Assembly (NCBI RefSeq): GCF_003703975.1
Contig: NZ_QTJY01000020.1
Location: forward strand, 45,358 to 109,357
DNA from: Larkinella soli
GTDB lineage: Bacteria > Bacteroidota > Bacteroidia > Cytophagales > Spirosomataceae
Reading direction: 5' to 3'
DNA: 64,000 bases
This document shows, in pieces, positions 9,106 through 18,111 of the stretch. The position numbers and the translations under genes are program-made. The notes under the pieces were generated by a model. It worked only from the letters and a program-made list of their open reading frames with translations. It was not told where the DNA came from and searched no databases. The number at the start of each line of letters is the position of its first letter. Position 1 is the first letter of the stretch.

Positions 9106-11985
9106 ATGAAAAAACTGCTTTTTCTCGTGTTGGGTCTGTTCGTCGGTCAGGCGGCCGGGGCGCAGTCCGCGCCTGAAGCGAAGAAACTCTGGAGCCCCTA
9201 CCGCATCACGCCCCGCCAGGGCGCCCAGCACCTCGATCTGTCGGGCAGCGGCTGGGAGCTGTCGTATGCCGACCAGCCGGTTGCGGACCTCCGCCAGCCC
9301 CGTCAGGGAGCCTTCCCGACCAGCGTGCCGAACTCGGTACACTGGTCGCTGCACAAGGCCGGCAAACTGCCGCATCCGTATTACGCCCGCCATTCCACGA
9401 AATACCGCTGGGTGGAGGAAAAAGCCTGGTACTATAAAAAATCGTTCGACCTGCCTGCCTCGCCCGAGGGCAGCTACGTGTTCCTGTGTTTCGACGGGGT
9501 CGATTATTTCTCGAAAGTCTGGGTGAACGACAGCCTGGCCGGGGTCCATGAGGGGATGTTCGGCGGGCCGTCGGTCGAGGTCAGCCGCCTGCTCAAACCG
9601 GGTCAGAAAAACGAAATCACCGTGGAGGTGCGGGCGGGCAACTGGGGAAACCGTGCTACCGATTACGAAAACCTCCCCCGGACGGCTTCGGGCGAGTTCG
9701 ACTATTCGAAACGAACGGGCTTCAACCCCCGCGCCAGCGGCCGGATCATCAAGCCCTGGGTCATTTCGGGCGGCTCCGGCGGGGAAGCCTTCTTTACCGT
9801 CGGCATGTGGCAGGGCGTCCGGCTCGAAATCGTGCCGCCGATCCATCTCGAACGGCCGTACCTGACGACGAAAAGCGTGAGCGGCCGGTCGGCGCAGCTT
9901 CATCTGTCGGCGGAGCTGTTCGGCCGTGCCCATTCGCTCCAGAAACAGCTTCACCCCTGGAACAACACCCAATTGAACCACCCCAACGAAAAGGGAACGT
10001 CCTTCAGGCCGCTGGCCGACAAGCTGAGCGTTCTGGTCGAGTTCACCTTCGGCGGAGGCACCGCCCTGACGAAAGAATTTCCCGTCACGGCCTACGAGGG
10101 CCGCATCTGGCTCGAAGAAGACCTGAGCCTGCCCGACGCCCGGCTCTGGCAGCCCAACGGACTCGGTGAGCCGAACCTGTACCGGGTCCGCCTGACGCTG
10201 AAACAGAACGGCACTCCGGTGGATCGGATCGGCTTCGATTACGGCATCCGGACCATCGAGCGCATGCCGACCGCCGGCCCCCGGATCGCCGACCGCTGGG
10301 AAAACTGGCAGTTTATCGTCAACGGGCGCAAACTCTTCGTCAAGGGCATGAACTTCACCCCGCAGGACATCCTGCTCGACCTGCCCGCCGAGCGGTACCG
10401 CTGGACGCTCGAAGCCGCCCGGAAAATGGGGGTTCAGCTGGTCCGCATCTGGGGCGGGGGCCTGCTCGAAACCGAGACGTTCTACAAACTCTGCAATGAA
10501 CTGGGCCTCATGGTCTGGCAGGATTTTCCGATCGGCAATCAGGACACCCCCGACTACCCGCAGGACATCTGGGAGGCCCAGGTGGTTCAGAACATCGTCC
10601 GGCTGCGCAACCACCCCTCGCTGGTCGTCTGGAACGGCGGCAATGAGTTCAACCCCTACTCCAGCGGCAACGCCACCTCCATGGGAATCATCGAACGGAA
10701 CCTCGACATCTTCGACAAAAGCCGGTTTTATGTCCGCACGACGCCCGACGACGGCTCGATGCATGCCTACCCCGACATGGACCCGACCTGGTACAACCGC
10801 AGTTACCGCTTCGAGCCCTGGGTATCGGAAACGGGCATGCACAGCATCCCGGAAGCGGGCGTATTCTACGAAACCGTGGACGCCAAGGAGTTTACCGGCC
10901 TGGGCAAAATGTGGGACAAAAGCTTCGGCCCCTCGCATCCCGAATTCATCCACCATTTTACCGAGTACGGCCCCGGCCGGGTGCCCCGGATGCTGAGCCG
11001 GGCGTCGCACATCTCGGACGTCACCGACCCCACCATCGAAGCCATCTCGGAAGCCTCGCAGGTGGGCGCGGGCGAGTTCTACCAGATCCTTTCGGAGAAG
11101 ATGCAGGGTAACTATCCGGTCACGGCCGGGCTGATGCCCTGGGTGTTCAAGCGGCACTGGCCCGTGATCGCCATTCAGATGATGGACTGGTTCGGTCAGG
11201 CGGCCGCCCCCTATTACTTTCTGAAACGGACCTACGAGCCCACCCACGTCGCCGTGGACCTGCCGCGCCTGCTCTGGAAGGCGGGCGAAACCATCCCGCT
11301 CGCCGTTAAGGTCACCCACGCCGGGACGAACGCGCTGCCCGGCACGGTTTCGGTCAGCGTGTGGGATGATGCCTTCCGACCCCTCTGGGCGAAGGAAGTC
11401 CGGCTGACGGCCTCGACCGGCCCTTCCGTGACGAGCGCATCGGCGGGCAGCTTTACCATCCCGCCTGCCTACAAAGACCGCTTTCTGTTCATCGTCTCGG
11501 AACTGAAGGATGCAGCGGGCAAACTGGTGTCGCGGTCGGTGTATTTCCCTCGCTCCCTCACGAAGATGGACGATAAAGCCTTCTACGACCAGTATCTGGC
11601 TGAGCCGATTGCCTGGCCGACGCTGGAGAAGGGCCCCTTCCTGAAACCGACCGTGCAGAAATCGGCGACCCGCCTGGAAAGCCGGCTGCTGTCGATGAAG
11701 AAACTGGACGACACCCGCTCGCAGCTGGTGGTGCAGGTCCGCAACACCGGCACCACGCCCGCCTTCATGACCAGGATCGACCTGACCGGGGTGAAAAGGG
11801 CGCTGGTGGCCGACGATAACTATTTCTGGCTCGCTCCGGGCGAAAGCCGGAGTCTGTCGGCGGACATCCTCTGGCGGGAAACCCCGGCCGGCAACGTGCA
11901 GGTCGTCGTTTCGGCCTGGAATGCTCCGGAAGTGACGGTGCCGCTGGACACCAAATCGGTCTTGATTCAATCCTCAGCCCGATAG
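9106..11985 (+). CDS. GH2 beta-mannosidase-like exo-glycosidase, secreted
   Basis: This 959-residue protein begins with a signal peptide (KKLLFLVLGLFVGQAAGAQ). It has the GH2 order: jelly-roll sugar-binding domain (about 45-230), Ig-like domain, TIM barrel (about 340-640), then C-terminal beta domains. The barrel contains WGGGLLETETFYKLCNELGLMVWQDFP, typical of beta-mannosidases and exo-beta-glucosaminidases. E514 in VVWNGGNEF is the predicted acid/base and E575 in WVSETGMHS the predicted nucleophile. It likely trims terminal mannosyl-type residues in the periplasm, extending the locus beyond plain xylan. The exact sugar released is uncertain. Confidence 0.88.
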   Translation: MKKLLFLVLGLFVGQAAGAQSAPEAKKLWSPYRITPRQGAQHLDLSGSGWELSYADQPVADLRQPRQGAFPTSVPNSVHWSLHKAGKLPHPYYARHSTKYRWVEEKAWYYKKSFDLPASPEGSYVFLCFDGVDYFSKVWVNDSLAGVHEGMFGGPSVEVSRLLKPGQKNEITVEVRAGNWGNRATDYENLPRTASGEFDYSKRTGFNPRASGRIIKPWVISGGSGGEAFFTVGMWQGVRLEIVPPIHLERPYLTTKSVSGRSAQLHLSAELFGRAHSLQKQLHPWNNTQLNHPNEKGTSFRPLADKLSVLVEFTFGGGTALTKEFPVTAYEGRIWLEEDLSLPDARLWQPNGLGEPNLYRVRLTLKQNGTPVDRIGFDYGIRTIERMPTAGPRIADRWENWQFIVNGRKLFVKGMNFTPQDILLDLPAERYRWTLEAARKMGVQLVRIWGGGLLETETFYKLCNELGLMVWQDFPIGNQDTPDYPQDIWEAQVVQNIVRLRNHPSLVVWNGGNEFNPYSSGNATSMGIIERNLDIFDKSRFYVRTTPDDGSMHAYPDMDPTWYNRSYRFEPWVSETGMHSIPEAGVFYETVDAKEFTGLGKMWDKSFGPSHPEFIHHFTEYGPGRVPRMLSRASHISDVTDPTIEAISEASQVGAGEFYQILSEKMQGNYPVTAGLMPWVFKRHWPVIAIQMMDWFGQAAAPYYFLKRTYEPTHVAVDLPRLLWKAGETIPLAVKVTHAGTNALPGTVSVSVWDDAFRPLWAKEVRLTASTGPSVTSASAGSFTIPPAYKDRFLFIVSELKDAAGKLVSRSVYFPRSLTKMDDKAFYDQYLAEPIAWPTLEKGPFLKPTVQKSATRLESRLLSMKKLDDTRSQLVVQVRNTGTTPAFMTRIDLTGVKRALVADDNYFWLAPGESRSLSADILWRETPAGNVQVVVSAWNAPEVTVPLDTKSVLIQSSAR

Positions 11986-11989
11986 CGGT

Positions 11990-13267
11990 ATGGAAAAACC
12001 GACTCAGACCCTGCCTCCGGCTCCGGTGCGCCCCGGCTCCCCTGCTCCCTCCGGCCGGATGCGCTGGGAACTGCTGGTGCTGCTCTGGCTGGCCTTCTTC
12101 CTGAACCAGGCCGACCGGCAGATTTTCAGCGTCGTGCTGCCGCTCATCCGGGCCGACCTCGGCCTGACGGACGCCGAACTGGGGCTGATTGCCTCCGCGC
12201 TGGTGTGGACCTACGGCCTGCTGGTGCCCATCGCGGGTTTCCTCGGCGACCGCTTTTCGCGCCGGAACATCCTGGGGTTCTGCCTGCTGTTCTGGTCGGT
12301 GGCGACGCTGTCTACGGGCTTCTGCGCCACCCTGCTTCAGTTCATTCTGCTGCGGGGTGTCGCCACGGGCGGTGGGGAAGCCTTTTATGCGCCCTCCGCC
12401 AATGCGCTGCTGGGTGAAACCTATCCCGAAAAACGGGCGTTCGTGCTGTCCATTCACCAGACGGCGGTGTATTTCGGGATCATTCTGAGCGGCCTGATCG
12501 CCGGCTACGTGGGCGAACGGTACGGCTGGCAGCGGGCGTTTTATCTTTTCGGCGGGTTCGGAATCCTGCTGGCAGTTCTCTTCTTTTTAAGGATTCCCAA
12601 AGATCAAGTGCAGCCCCCGGCGGACGGTGAAACCCGCGCCGGGGTAGGCCGCACCGCCCGGGTGATCGTCCGGAAACCGACGGTCGTGCTGCTGACGCTG
12701 GGCTTCGGCTGTATGGTGTTCGTCAACGTCGGCTACCTGACCTGGATGCCTTCGTTTCTGGTCGAAAAGTTCGGGCTGAGCCTGACCCAGGCGGGGTTTT
12801 CGTCGCTTTTCTACCACCATCTGGGTGCGTTTCTCGGCGTTCTGTCCGGTGCCCGGATCGCCGACCATTTCGCCCGGACCAACGCCCGCGCCCGGCTGGT
12901 GGTCCAGGCGATGGGTCTGCTGCTGGGCGCTCCGTTCATCTACGCGATGAGCCGGGCCGATACCCAGACCATCACCTACGTCGCCCTGTTCGGCTTCGGA
13001 CTGTTCAGGGGCTGGTATGATTCCAATATCGTGGCCTCCCTCTACGAGGTCGTTCCGGCCCGGATGCGCTCCTCGGCCTATGGGCTGATGCTGGCCTGCG
13101 CGTTCCTGATCGGGGCGTCGGCTCCGTACTGGCTGGGCGCGCTGAAACCGACGCTCGGCCTGTCCACCGGCCTGGCCTGCCTGGCCCTCCCCTATCTGCT
13201 GGGAAGCCTGTTCATCGGGACGGCCGCCTTCCGGTATTTTTCCCTGGATCAACAACCTGTTCAATAA
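11990..13267 (+). CDS. MFS transporter, sugar-acid or monosaccharide uptake
   Basis: This 425-residue protein has about 12 hydrophobic helices and the MFS loop 2-3 signature GFLGDRFSRRN. The start of TM1 (FFLNQADRQIFSVVLPLIRADLGL) recalls the anion:cation symporter and hexuronate transporter group. The N-terminus is proline-rich and cytoplasmic. The gene starts 4 bases after the GH2 stop, so it belongs to the same transcript. It is the only inner-membrane importer in this part of the operon and is the natural route for released sugar acids to reach the dehydratases (inference). Confidence 0.88.
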   Translation: MEKPTQTLPPAPVRPGSPAPSGRMRWELLVLLWLAFFLNQADRQIFSVVLPLIRADLGLTDAELGLIASALVWTYGLLVPIAGFLGDRFSRRNILGFCLLFWSVATLSTGFCATLLQFILLRGVATGGGEAFYAPSANALLGETYPEKRAFVLSIHQTAVYFGIILSGLIAGYVGERYGWQRAFYLFGGFGILLAVLFFLRIPKDQVQPPADGETRAGVGRTARVIVRKPTVVLLTLGFGCMVFVNVGYLTWMPSFLVEKFGLSLTQAGFSSLFYHHLGAFLGVLSGARIADHFARTNARARLVVQAMGLLLGAPFIYAMSRADTQTITYVALFGFGLFRGWYDSNIVASLYEVVPARMRSSAYGLMLACAFLIGASAPYWLGALKPTLGLSTGLACLALPYLLGSLFIGTAAFRYFSLDQQPVQ

Positions 13268-13287
13268 TCGAAAAAACGTACAACTAT

Positions 13288-14001
13288 ATGGAAATCATCG
13301 CCAACACCTATCCGGTCCGGAAGCACGCCGTCAACTACGACCCGGCCGAAATTGCCGACCGCTATAAAAAGCTGTATGCGGCTTTAGTCTCCGACGCGCT
13401 CGAACACATGGGTTACCACAGCCAGTGCATGGCCAGCGGGATCTATCCGCTGGTCCACACGATGAAGGTGGCCGGGCCGGCCTTCACCGCCCACGGCATC
13501 GCCACCCCCAGCCGCGACGAAAAAGTCCACGACATCCGGCTCGGGATGTTCAAGAGCATGACGCCCGGGGTGGTGCAGGTGCGCGATACCCAGGGCGACA
13601 CCTCCTGCGGGCAGTTCGGTGAGATTTCGGCCACGGCCGCGCACGCGCACGGCTGCGTGGGAGCGGTCATCGACGGCTCGACGCGCGATTCGAACTATCT
13701 CATCGACATGGGATTTCCCACCTTCTGCCGGTTCCGGAATCCGGTGGAGGCCTTCGGGCGGTTCATGGTGGTCGATTATCAGATCCCGATCTACGTCAAG
13801 GGCATGGACGGGCTGCTGAAGATTCATCCCGGCGACTACATTTTCGGGGATAACGACGGCGTGGTGGTGGTCCCTCAGGAACTGACGATTCCCGTTCTCG
13901 AACTGGCCGAAGAATGGTTTGCCAGTGAAGGCCGCAGCCGCCAGGCGATGGCCGAAGGGCGCGACCCGTTCGACGTCTACGCGGAATACGGCCGGTTTTA
14001 A
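13288..14001 (+). CDS. RraA-like / HMG-KHG aldolase-family protein
   Basis: This 237-residue protein belongs to the RraA superfamily, which includes 4-hydroxy-4-methyl-2-oxoglutarate aldolases, oxaloacetate decarboxylases and the RNase E inhibitor RraA. Family features include a substrate and metal pocket around GAVIDGSTRDSNYLIDMGFPTF (about residues 130-150) and DYIFGDNDGVVVVPQE near the C-terminus. In a sugar-acid operon an aldolase or decarboxylase role on a keto acid is more likely than RNase regulation. It is the last plus-strand gene of the locus and is followed by an inverted-repeat element. Confidence 0.85.
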   Translation: MEIIANTYPVRKHAVNYDPAEIADRYKKLYAALVSDALEHMGYHSQCMASGIYPLVHTMKVAGPAFTAHGIATPSRDEKVHDIRLGMFKSMTPGVVQVRDTQGDTSCGQFGEISATAAHAHGCVGAVIDGSTRDSNYLIDMGFPTFCRFRNPVEAFGRFMVVDYQIPIYVKGMDGLLKIHPGDYIFGDNDGVVVVPQELTIPVLELAEEWFASEGRSRQAMAEGRDPFDVYAEYGRF

Positions 14002-14084
14002 TTTTTAGGATCGATCCGGACCCCTGAAAGCTTGTTTGGGGAAGCGTTTTTGCTCCCAGATCGGATGGTTATCCGGGAGAACAA

Positions 14085-14222
14085 GGGCCGCCGGACCACC
14101 CCCGGCCCCCTCCTAAAACAGGAGGGGGAGTGCGCTGCCCGATTCAAACCCTGCGGTGCCACCCCCTCCTTGGTAAGGCGGGGTCGGACCGGCGCTCCGG
14201 CCGGGGGGTGGTCCGGCGGCCC
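14085..14222. repeat. MITE/REP-like inverted-repeat element between convergent genes
   Basis: The 23-24 base ends 14085-14107 and 14199-14222 are inverted copies that differ by a single extra G. Inside each arm sits a smaller hairpin: 14106-14113 with 14121-14128 (8 bp), and 14162-14169 with 14178-14184 (one mismatch). The element fills the space between two convergent genes, ending 3 bases from the cytochrome stop. Parts of the same GGACCACC-rich core recur near 23122 and 38389. It may work as a bidirectional terminator and looks like a dispersed palindromic family. Confidence 0.75.
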
Positions 14223-14224
14223 GG

Positions 14225-14761
14225 TTATTTTCCGCGAACATAGAGAAACCCCTGCGGGGGTTTGGAATTGGGGGGATTGGTTCCCCGCAGGCGGTAGATG
14301 TAGTTGGAGACGGCCTGCTGCTCTTCGTCGGTCAGGCTGTGCTTCCAGGCCACCATGGGCGTGTTCGGGATGCCATGCCGGATGGTGCGGAAGATATCCC
14401 GAATGCTGCCTCCGTATATCCAGTAATCGTCGGTCAGGTTGGGCCCGACGGCCCCCTCACCCTGGGCGCCGTGGCAGCTGACGCAGCGCGTATCGTATAT
14501 GGTTTTTCCCTGCTGCAGCACCGCCGGTTCGGATAAAACCGTGACGGTTTCCTCGTCGATGCGGCCGGCTTTCTCCAGCGCCGACAGCCGGTCCGACAGG
14601 AGTTGGTAGGCACCCAGCAGGGCGTACCCCGGGACCACATACCCGATCATCCGCAGCCACGGCTTTCGGGACGCCAGCCGGCGCCGGAGCCAGACCAGCA
14701 GCCCGGCAAACAGCAGCGGTAAGCCCCAGAACAGTAAAGTATGCAGCATCGGAAAGGTCAT
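14225..14761 (-). CDS. Membrane-anchored c-type cytochrome, CcoP-like
   Basis: This 178-residue protein has one or two N-terminal membrane helices (residues 5-25, and weaker 38-55) and one class I haem-binding site, C93-VS-C96-H97. After it, GPNLTDDYWIYGGSIRDIFRTIRHGIPNTPM resembles a cytochrome c domain of CcoP, the third subunit of cbb3 oxidases, and supplies a likely axial Met. No other oxidase subunits are nearby. It would face the periplasm and carry electrons; the partner is unknown. Confidence 0.85.
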   Translation of the reverse strand: MTFPMLHTLLFWGLPLLFAGLLVWLRRRLASRKPWLRMIGYVVPGYALLGAYQLLSDRLSALEKAGRIDEETVTVLSEPAVLQQGKTIYDTRCVSCHGAQGEGAVGPNLTDDYWIYGGSIRDIFRTIRHGIPNTPMVAWKHSLTDEEQQAVSNYIYRLRGTNPPNSKPPQGFLYVRGK

Positions 14762-15180
14762 GACTTCAGGAAAAAAGGCGTTTTGGAAGGCCGTCCCGGC
14801 AGACGGTGACAGGCTCCTCCGGGCCGCTGCGGAATACCGCGGAAAAAGTCTTTCTTATTTAAAACCGGCCCGGGAGTAGTTCGTAAAACTACCGCATAAA
14901 CGCATACGATGCCCTTATAAAGTTTCTTTGCGGGTCGATAAAGAAGTCGGCTCCGGCTTTGCCCCGCTCACAGGGACCACCGGTATTTTGAGCGCGTAAA
15001 AACCACATTTCAGACCTCATTTCGCCACTTTCACCAACTTACCGGCGAAATTTTTTAATTGTACAGGCTAAAGTCGTTAATTTACCGGGAGCGGGCAGAA
15101 AAATGCCTCGTAATATCCTTTATCTTAAGCGATTTCGACGAGGGTCTTCGTCAGAGGAAAGCCAACCAAACCGGATACGA
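14762..15180. other. 419-base divergent intergenic region
   Basis: No convincing gene is visible here. The cytochrome gene reads left and the flavoprotein gene reads right, so promoters for both should lie in this stretch. The right half is richer in A and T. A weak candidate for the plus strand is TTG at 15059-15061 followed after 16 bases by TAATTTAC (15078-15085), an imperfect match to the Bacteroidota consensus. An upstream in-frame ATG at 15103 would extend the flavoprotein by 26 residues, but that extension does not look like protein. Confidence 0.4.
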
Positions 15181-16527
15181 ATGACAAAACAACTAACCGT
15201 AGTTGGAGGGGGCATTACGGGCCTGGCCAGCGCTTACATCGCGGCTCTTAACGGCTATAAGGTTCGTGTTCTGGAGGCCAGTCATTCTTTCGGAGGATTG
15301 TTGAATACGTTTCCCATCGGCGGCAACCGGCTTGAACATTATTACCACCATTTTTTTACCCACGATGTGGAGTTGAACTGGCTGGTGAATCAACTGGGTA
15401 TCGAAGACAAATTAATTTATAAAAAAACGACGATGGGCGTGTATCGGAACGGGACGATCTACCCGTTCAATTCGCCCGTCGATCTCCTTCGTTTCTCCCC
15501 CTTATCTCTGCTTGACAAAAGCCGTTTTGCCGCCACGAGCCTGTTCCTTGGGAAGATGGCCCGCTGGGAAGACTATGAAAATATCTCCTGCCTGGAATGG
15601 CTATACCGCTATGCGGGAAAGAATACCACCAACTCCTTATGGAAGCCCCTGCTGGATATTAAGTTCGGCCCGTATGCCGGAGAAGTGCCCCTCGCCTGGC
15701 TGATCGGCCGGCTACGGCAGCGGATGAATTCCCGGAATCGCGGGGAAGAGAAGCTCGGCTACCTGCAGGGCAGTCTGAATACACTGCTGAATGCCCTTCT
15801 GGAAAAGCTGAAAACGCATTCCGTCGAGCTGATCGGAAATACGGTCATCAAAAAACTCCGGGTGGCGGAGGGAAAACTGGTCGGCCTTGAAACGACTAAG
15901 GAGACATATTCCGGCGGAGACTATTTATTGACCATTCCAACCAGCTACGCGAAGGACCTGGTTCAGGGCGTCGATCCTGCTCTTTATCAGCAACTTGACA
16001 AAATCGAATACTTCGGGGCGGTCTGCGTCATTCTGGATTTAAAAAAACCGCTGAGCCGCACTTACTGGCTGAACGTCGCCGATAGCGGCTTCCCGTTCGG
16101 CGGTATTATCGAACATACGAACTTCATTCCGAGCGAGAGTTATAATCACAAACACATCGCCTATCTGTCCCGCTATTATTCGCACCAGGAGCCGATTGCT
16201 GCCCAGAGTAATGAGGAGATCATCGATACGATGCTGCCCTATTTAAAGAAAATCTATAAAACTTTTCATCCGGATCTTATCAATGACATCCACGTTTTCC
16301 GAACGAAAACGGCCGCGACGGTTTGTCATCTGAATTTTTCCCAAAACGTTCATTCGTATAAATCCTCCGTTCCGCACCTGTGGTTTGCCAACATGGTCCA
16401 TATTTATCCCGACGAACGCAGTGTCAACAATGCCATCCGGGTATCGGCGGAAGCCTGCCGGGCCATGGGAATGGAAACAACGTTTATACCGGAAGGTAAT
16501 TCGCTCTCCGGAAAAATCGGCCGATAA
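15181..16527 (+). CDS. FAD-dependent amine-oxidase-like flavoprotein
   Basis: This 448-residue protein starts MTKQLTVVGGGITGLASAY, a textbook FAD-binding Rossmann motif, which is why the ATG at 15181 is chosen. The following EASHSFGGLLNTF and later FGPYAGEVPLAWLIGRL recall the protoporphyrinogen oxidase/UDP-galactopyranose mutase-like group. Such homologues often sit in polysaccharide or glycolipid gene sets. The substrate is unknown. The next gene, a polytopic membrane protein, starts 20 bases later, so the two probably form a small operon. Codon use appears less GC-rich than in neighbouring operons. Confidence 0.8.
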   Translation: MTKQLTVVGGGITGLASAYIAALNGYKVRVLEASHSFGGLLNTFPIGGNRLEHYYHHFFTHDVELNWLVNQLGIEDKLIYKKTTMGVYRNGTIYPFNSPVDLLRFSPLSLLDKSRFAATSLFLGKMARWEDYENISCLEWLYRYAGKNTTNSLWKPLLDIKFGPYAGEVPLAWLIGRLRQRMNSRNRGEEKLGYLQGSLNTLLNALLEKLKTHSVELIGNTVIKKLRVAEGKLVGLETTKETYSGGDYLLTIPTSYAKDLVQGVDPALYQQLDKIEYFGAVCVILDLKKPLSRTYWLNVADSGFPFGGIIEHTNFIPSESYNHKHIAYLSRYYSHQEPIAAQSNEEIIDTMLPYLKKIYKTFHPDLINDIHVFRTKTAATVCHLNFSQNVHSYKSSVPHLWFANMVHIYPDERSVNNAIRVSAEACRAMGMETTFIPEGNSLSGKIGR

Positions 16528-16547
16528 TCAACCTACTCTATTCGCTC

Positions 16548-18080
16548 ATGTTTCTTCCCGCCAAACACAATGCGATCCGGTATTTACATATCGCCACGGT
16601 TTCGTATATGGTATTGCCTGCGCTGCTGTTTTTACTGACCTGGGTGCGCCCGTCGATCGGCCTGCCGTGTGTCGTGTTATTATGCGGTATGGCCGCCTAT
16701 ATTTTCACCCGGCCCCGGCAGACGGCCGCCGGTTATTCGCCGGCCTTAAATCGGAAAAACGTACTGATCGCGTCGGTCCTGACGTTCGTTTATCTGCTGG
16801 TTTACGGTTTTGGGGAATTCAACTGGCAGTTATTCGATTTCCAGTTTCACAATGCCAAATACCATGATCTGATCGTTAATTCGTGGCCGGTGTATTACCC
16901 GAAGTATAACACCTATATGTGTTATTATAATGCCTATTACCTGCCGGTGGCTTTCCTGAGTAAATTTCTGGGCATCGGGTCTGCCCGCTATCTGGCCCTG
17001 CTGTGGACGTGGGCCGGTCTCCTGCTGGTGTGCGGCTGGGTCCTGAGTTTAAGCCCGAAACGGCCGTGGCGGGTCTTTCTGGTCCTTTTTATCTTCTGTA
17101 ACTCATGGGTTTTCATCTGGGCTATCCGGGCCGCAGGGCTGGCCCTGGCTTACCTCCCTCCCAACTACATCGACCTGGGCAATTTTCCGATCATTCTGAT
17201 GTCTCCCTTCTCGGATCATCTGGTCTGGGCGCCCCAGCATACCATTCCGGCCCTGCTGGCGGCCCTTAGTTTAACCTCTTTTTACCGGCAGCGGCAGGCC
17301 GAGTGGCTGCCCATGATGGCCCTGCAATTGGGAGGGGCCCTATTCTGGGGGCCGTTCGCCGTGGTCGGGTCGTTCCCTTTCGTGCTGTATCTGTTCTGGC
17401 TCGACCGGCGGCAGTTCCTGAAAAAGCCGTTGTACCTGCTGCTGCCTGTTCTGACCGGCCTGGGGCTGCTTCCGGTGGCTATCTATCTGACCAGTACGCA
17501 GATCACCTCCGATCCGGCGGTCAATATGTTCATTACCCAAACCGGCCTTCCCTCCTGGCCCTTCTTTTTTCTGCTGTATATCCTGACCAATTTCGTGATC
17601 TGGTACGTGCCGCTGCGGTGGCTGACGCCGAACGACCGGCAGCTGCACCCGTGGCTCACCGTGGCCATCCTTTCCCTTTGTGTGCTGCCCCTCTACCGCC
17701 TGGGCATCATGAACGACTGGCAGATGCGGACCAATATCCCCGCCTACAGCATCCTCATCCTGTTTTCGGCACAGTGGCTCGTGAATTACCAGGGCCCCAG
17801 ACAATGGATACGCTGGGGTTTTATCGTGTTTTGGGCCGTTAACGGACTTTCGACCCTGAAATTCACGGCCGCCTTTCTTCCCCCTCACCCCACCAATACG
17901 TTCATTTCGCACCCCTCTCCGTATGGGGACGAGACCACGCCCGATCTGGCGGTCAGACACTACAATCCCGCGACGGCCGGACAGTACCTGCTGCGGTCGG
18001 ATTCGTTGTTTGAGAAATATTTCATGAGTCCTCCGGCAGCCCGGAACCTTCCATCGACGGCGTCTCGATCGATGCCGTAA
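16548..18080 (+). CDS. Polytopic membrane protein, unknown, possibly GT-C-like
   Basis: This 510-residue protein has roughly 10-12 hydrophobic segments distributed throughout and a soluble C-terminal tail of about 60 residues. Large loops near residues 105-135 (PVYYPKYNTYMCYYNAYYLP) and 205-235 are aromatic-rich. The topology resembles GT-C glycosyltransferases or O-antigen polymerase-like proteins, but I see no diagnostic motif and do not assign a function. It follows the flavoprotein by 20 bases, suggesting that the two act on the same membrane-associated glycan or lipid intermediate. Confidence 0.7.
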   Translation: MFLPAKHNAIRYLHIATVSYMVLPALLFLLTWVRPSIGLPCVVLLCGMAAYIFTRPRQTAAGYSPALNRKNVLIASVLTFVYLLVYGFGEFNWQLFDFQFHNAKYHDLIVNSWPVYYPKYNTYMCYYNAYYLPVAFLSKFLGIGSARYLALLWTWAGLLLVCGWVLSLSPKRPWRVFLVLFIFCNSWVFIWAIRAAGLALAYLPPNYIDLGNFPIILMSPFSDHLVWAPQHTIPALLAALSLTSFYRQRQAEWLPMMALQLGGALFWGPFAVVGSFPFVLYLFWLDRRQFLKKPLYLLLPVLTGLGLLPVAIYLTSTQITSDPAVNMFITQTGLPSWPFFFLLYILTNFVIWYVPLRWLTPNDRQLHPWLTVAILSLCVLPLYRLGIMNDWQMRTNIPAYSILILFSAQWLVNYQGPRQWIRWGFIVFWAVNGLSTLKFTAAFLPPHPTNTFISHPSPYGDETTPDLAVRHYNPATAGQYLLRSDSLFEKYFMSPPAARNLPSTASRSMP

Positions 18081-18111
18081 ACCCGAAACCGGATTCAGAG
18101 GTTAAGCCTGC

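Noticed and set aside
9091..11970. 959-codon open frame on the minus strand opposite the GH2 gene
   Set aside because: It is a mirror of high-GC codon bias; its composition is rich in Arg, Gly, His and Pro, with no domain, while the plus strand has clear GH2 motifs.
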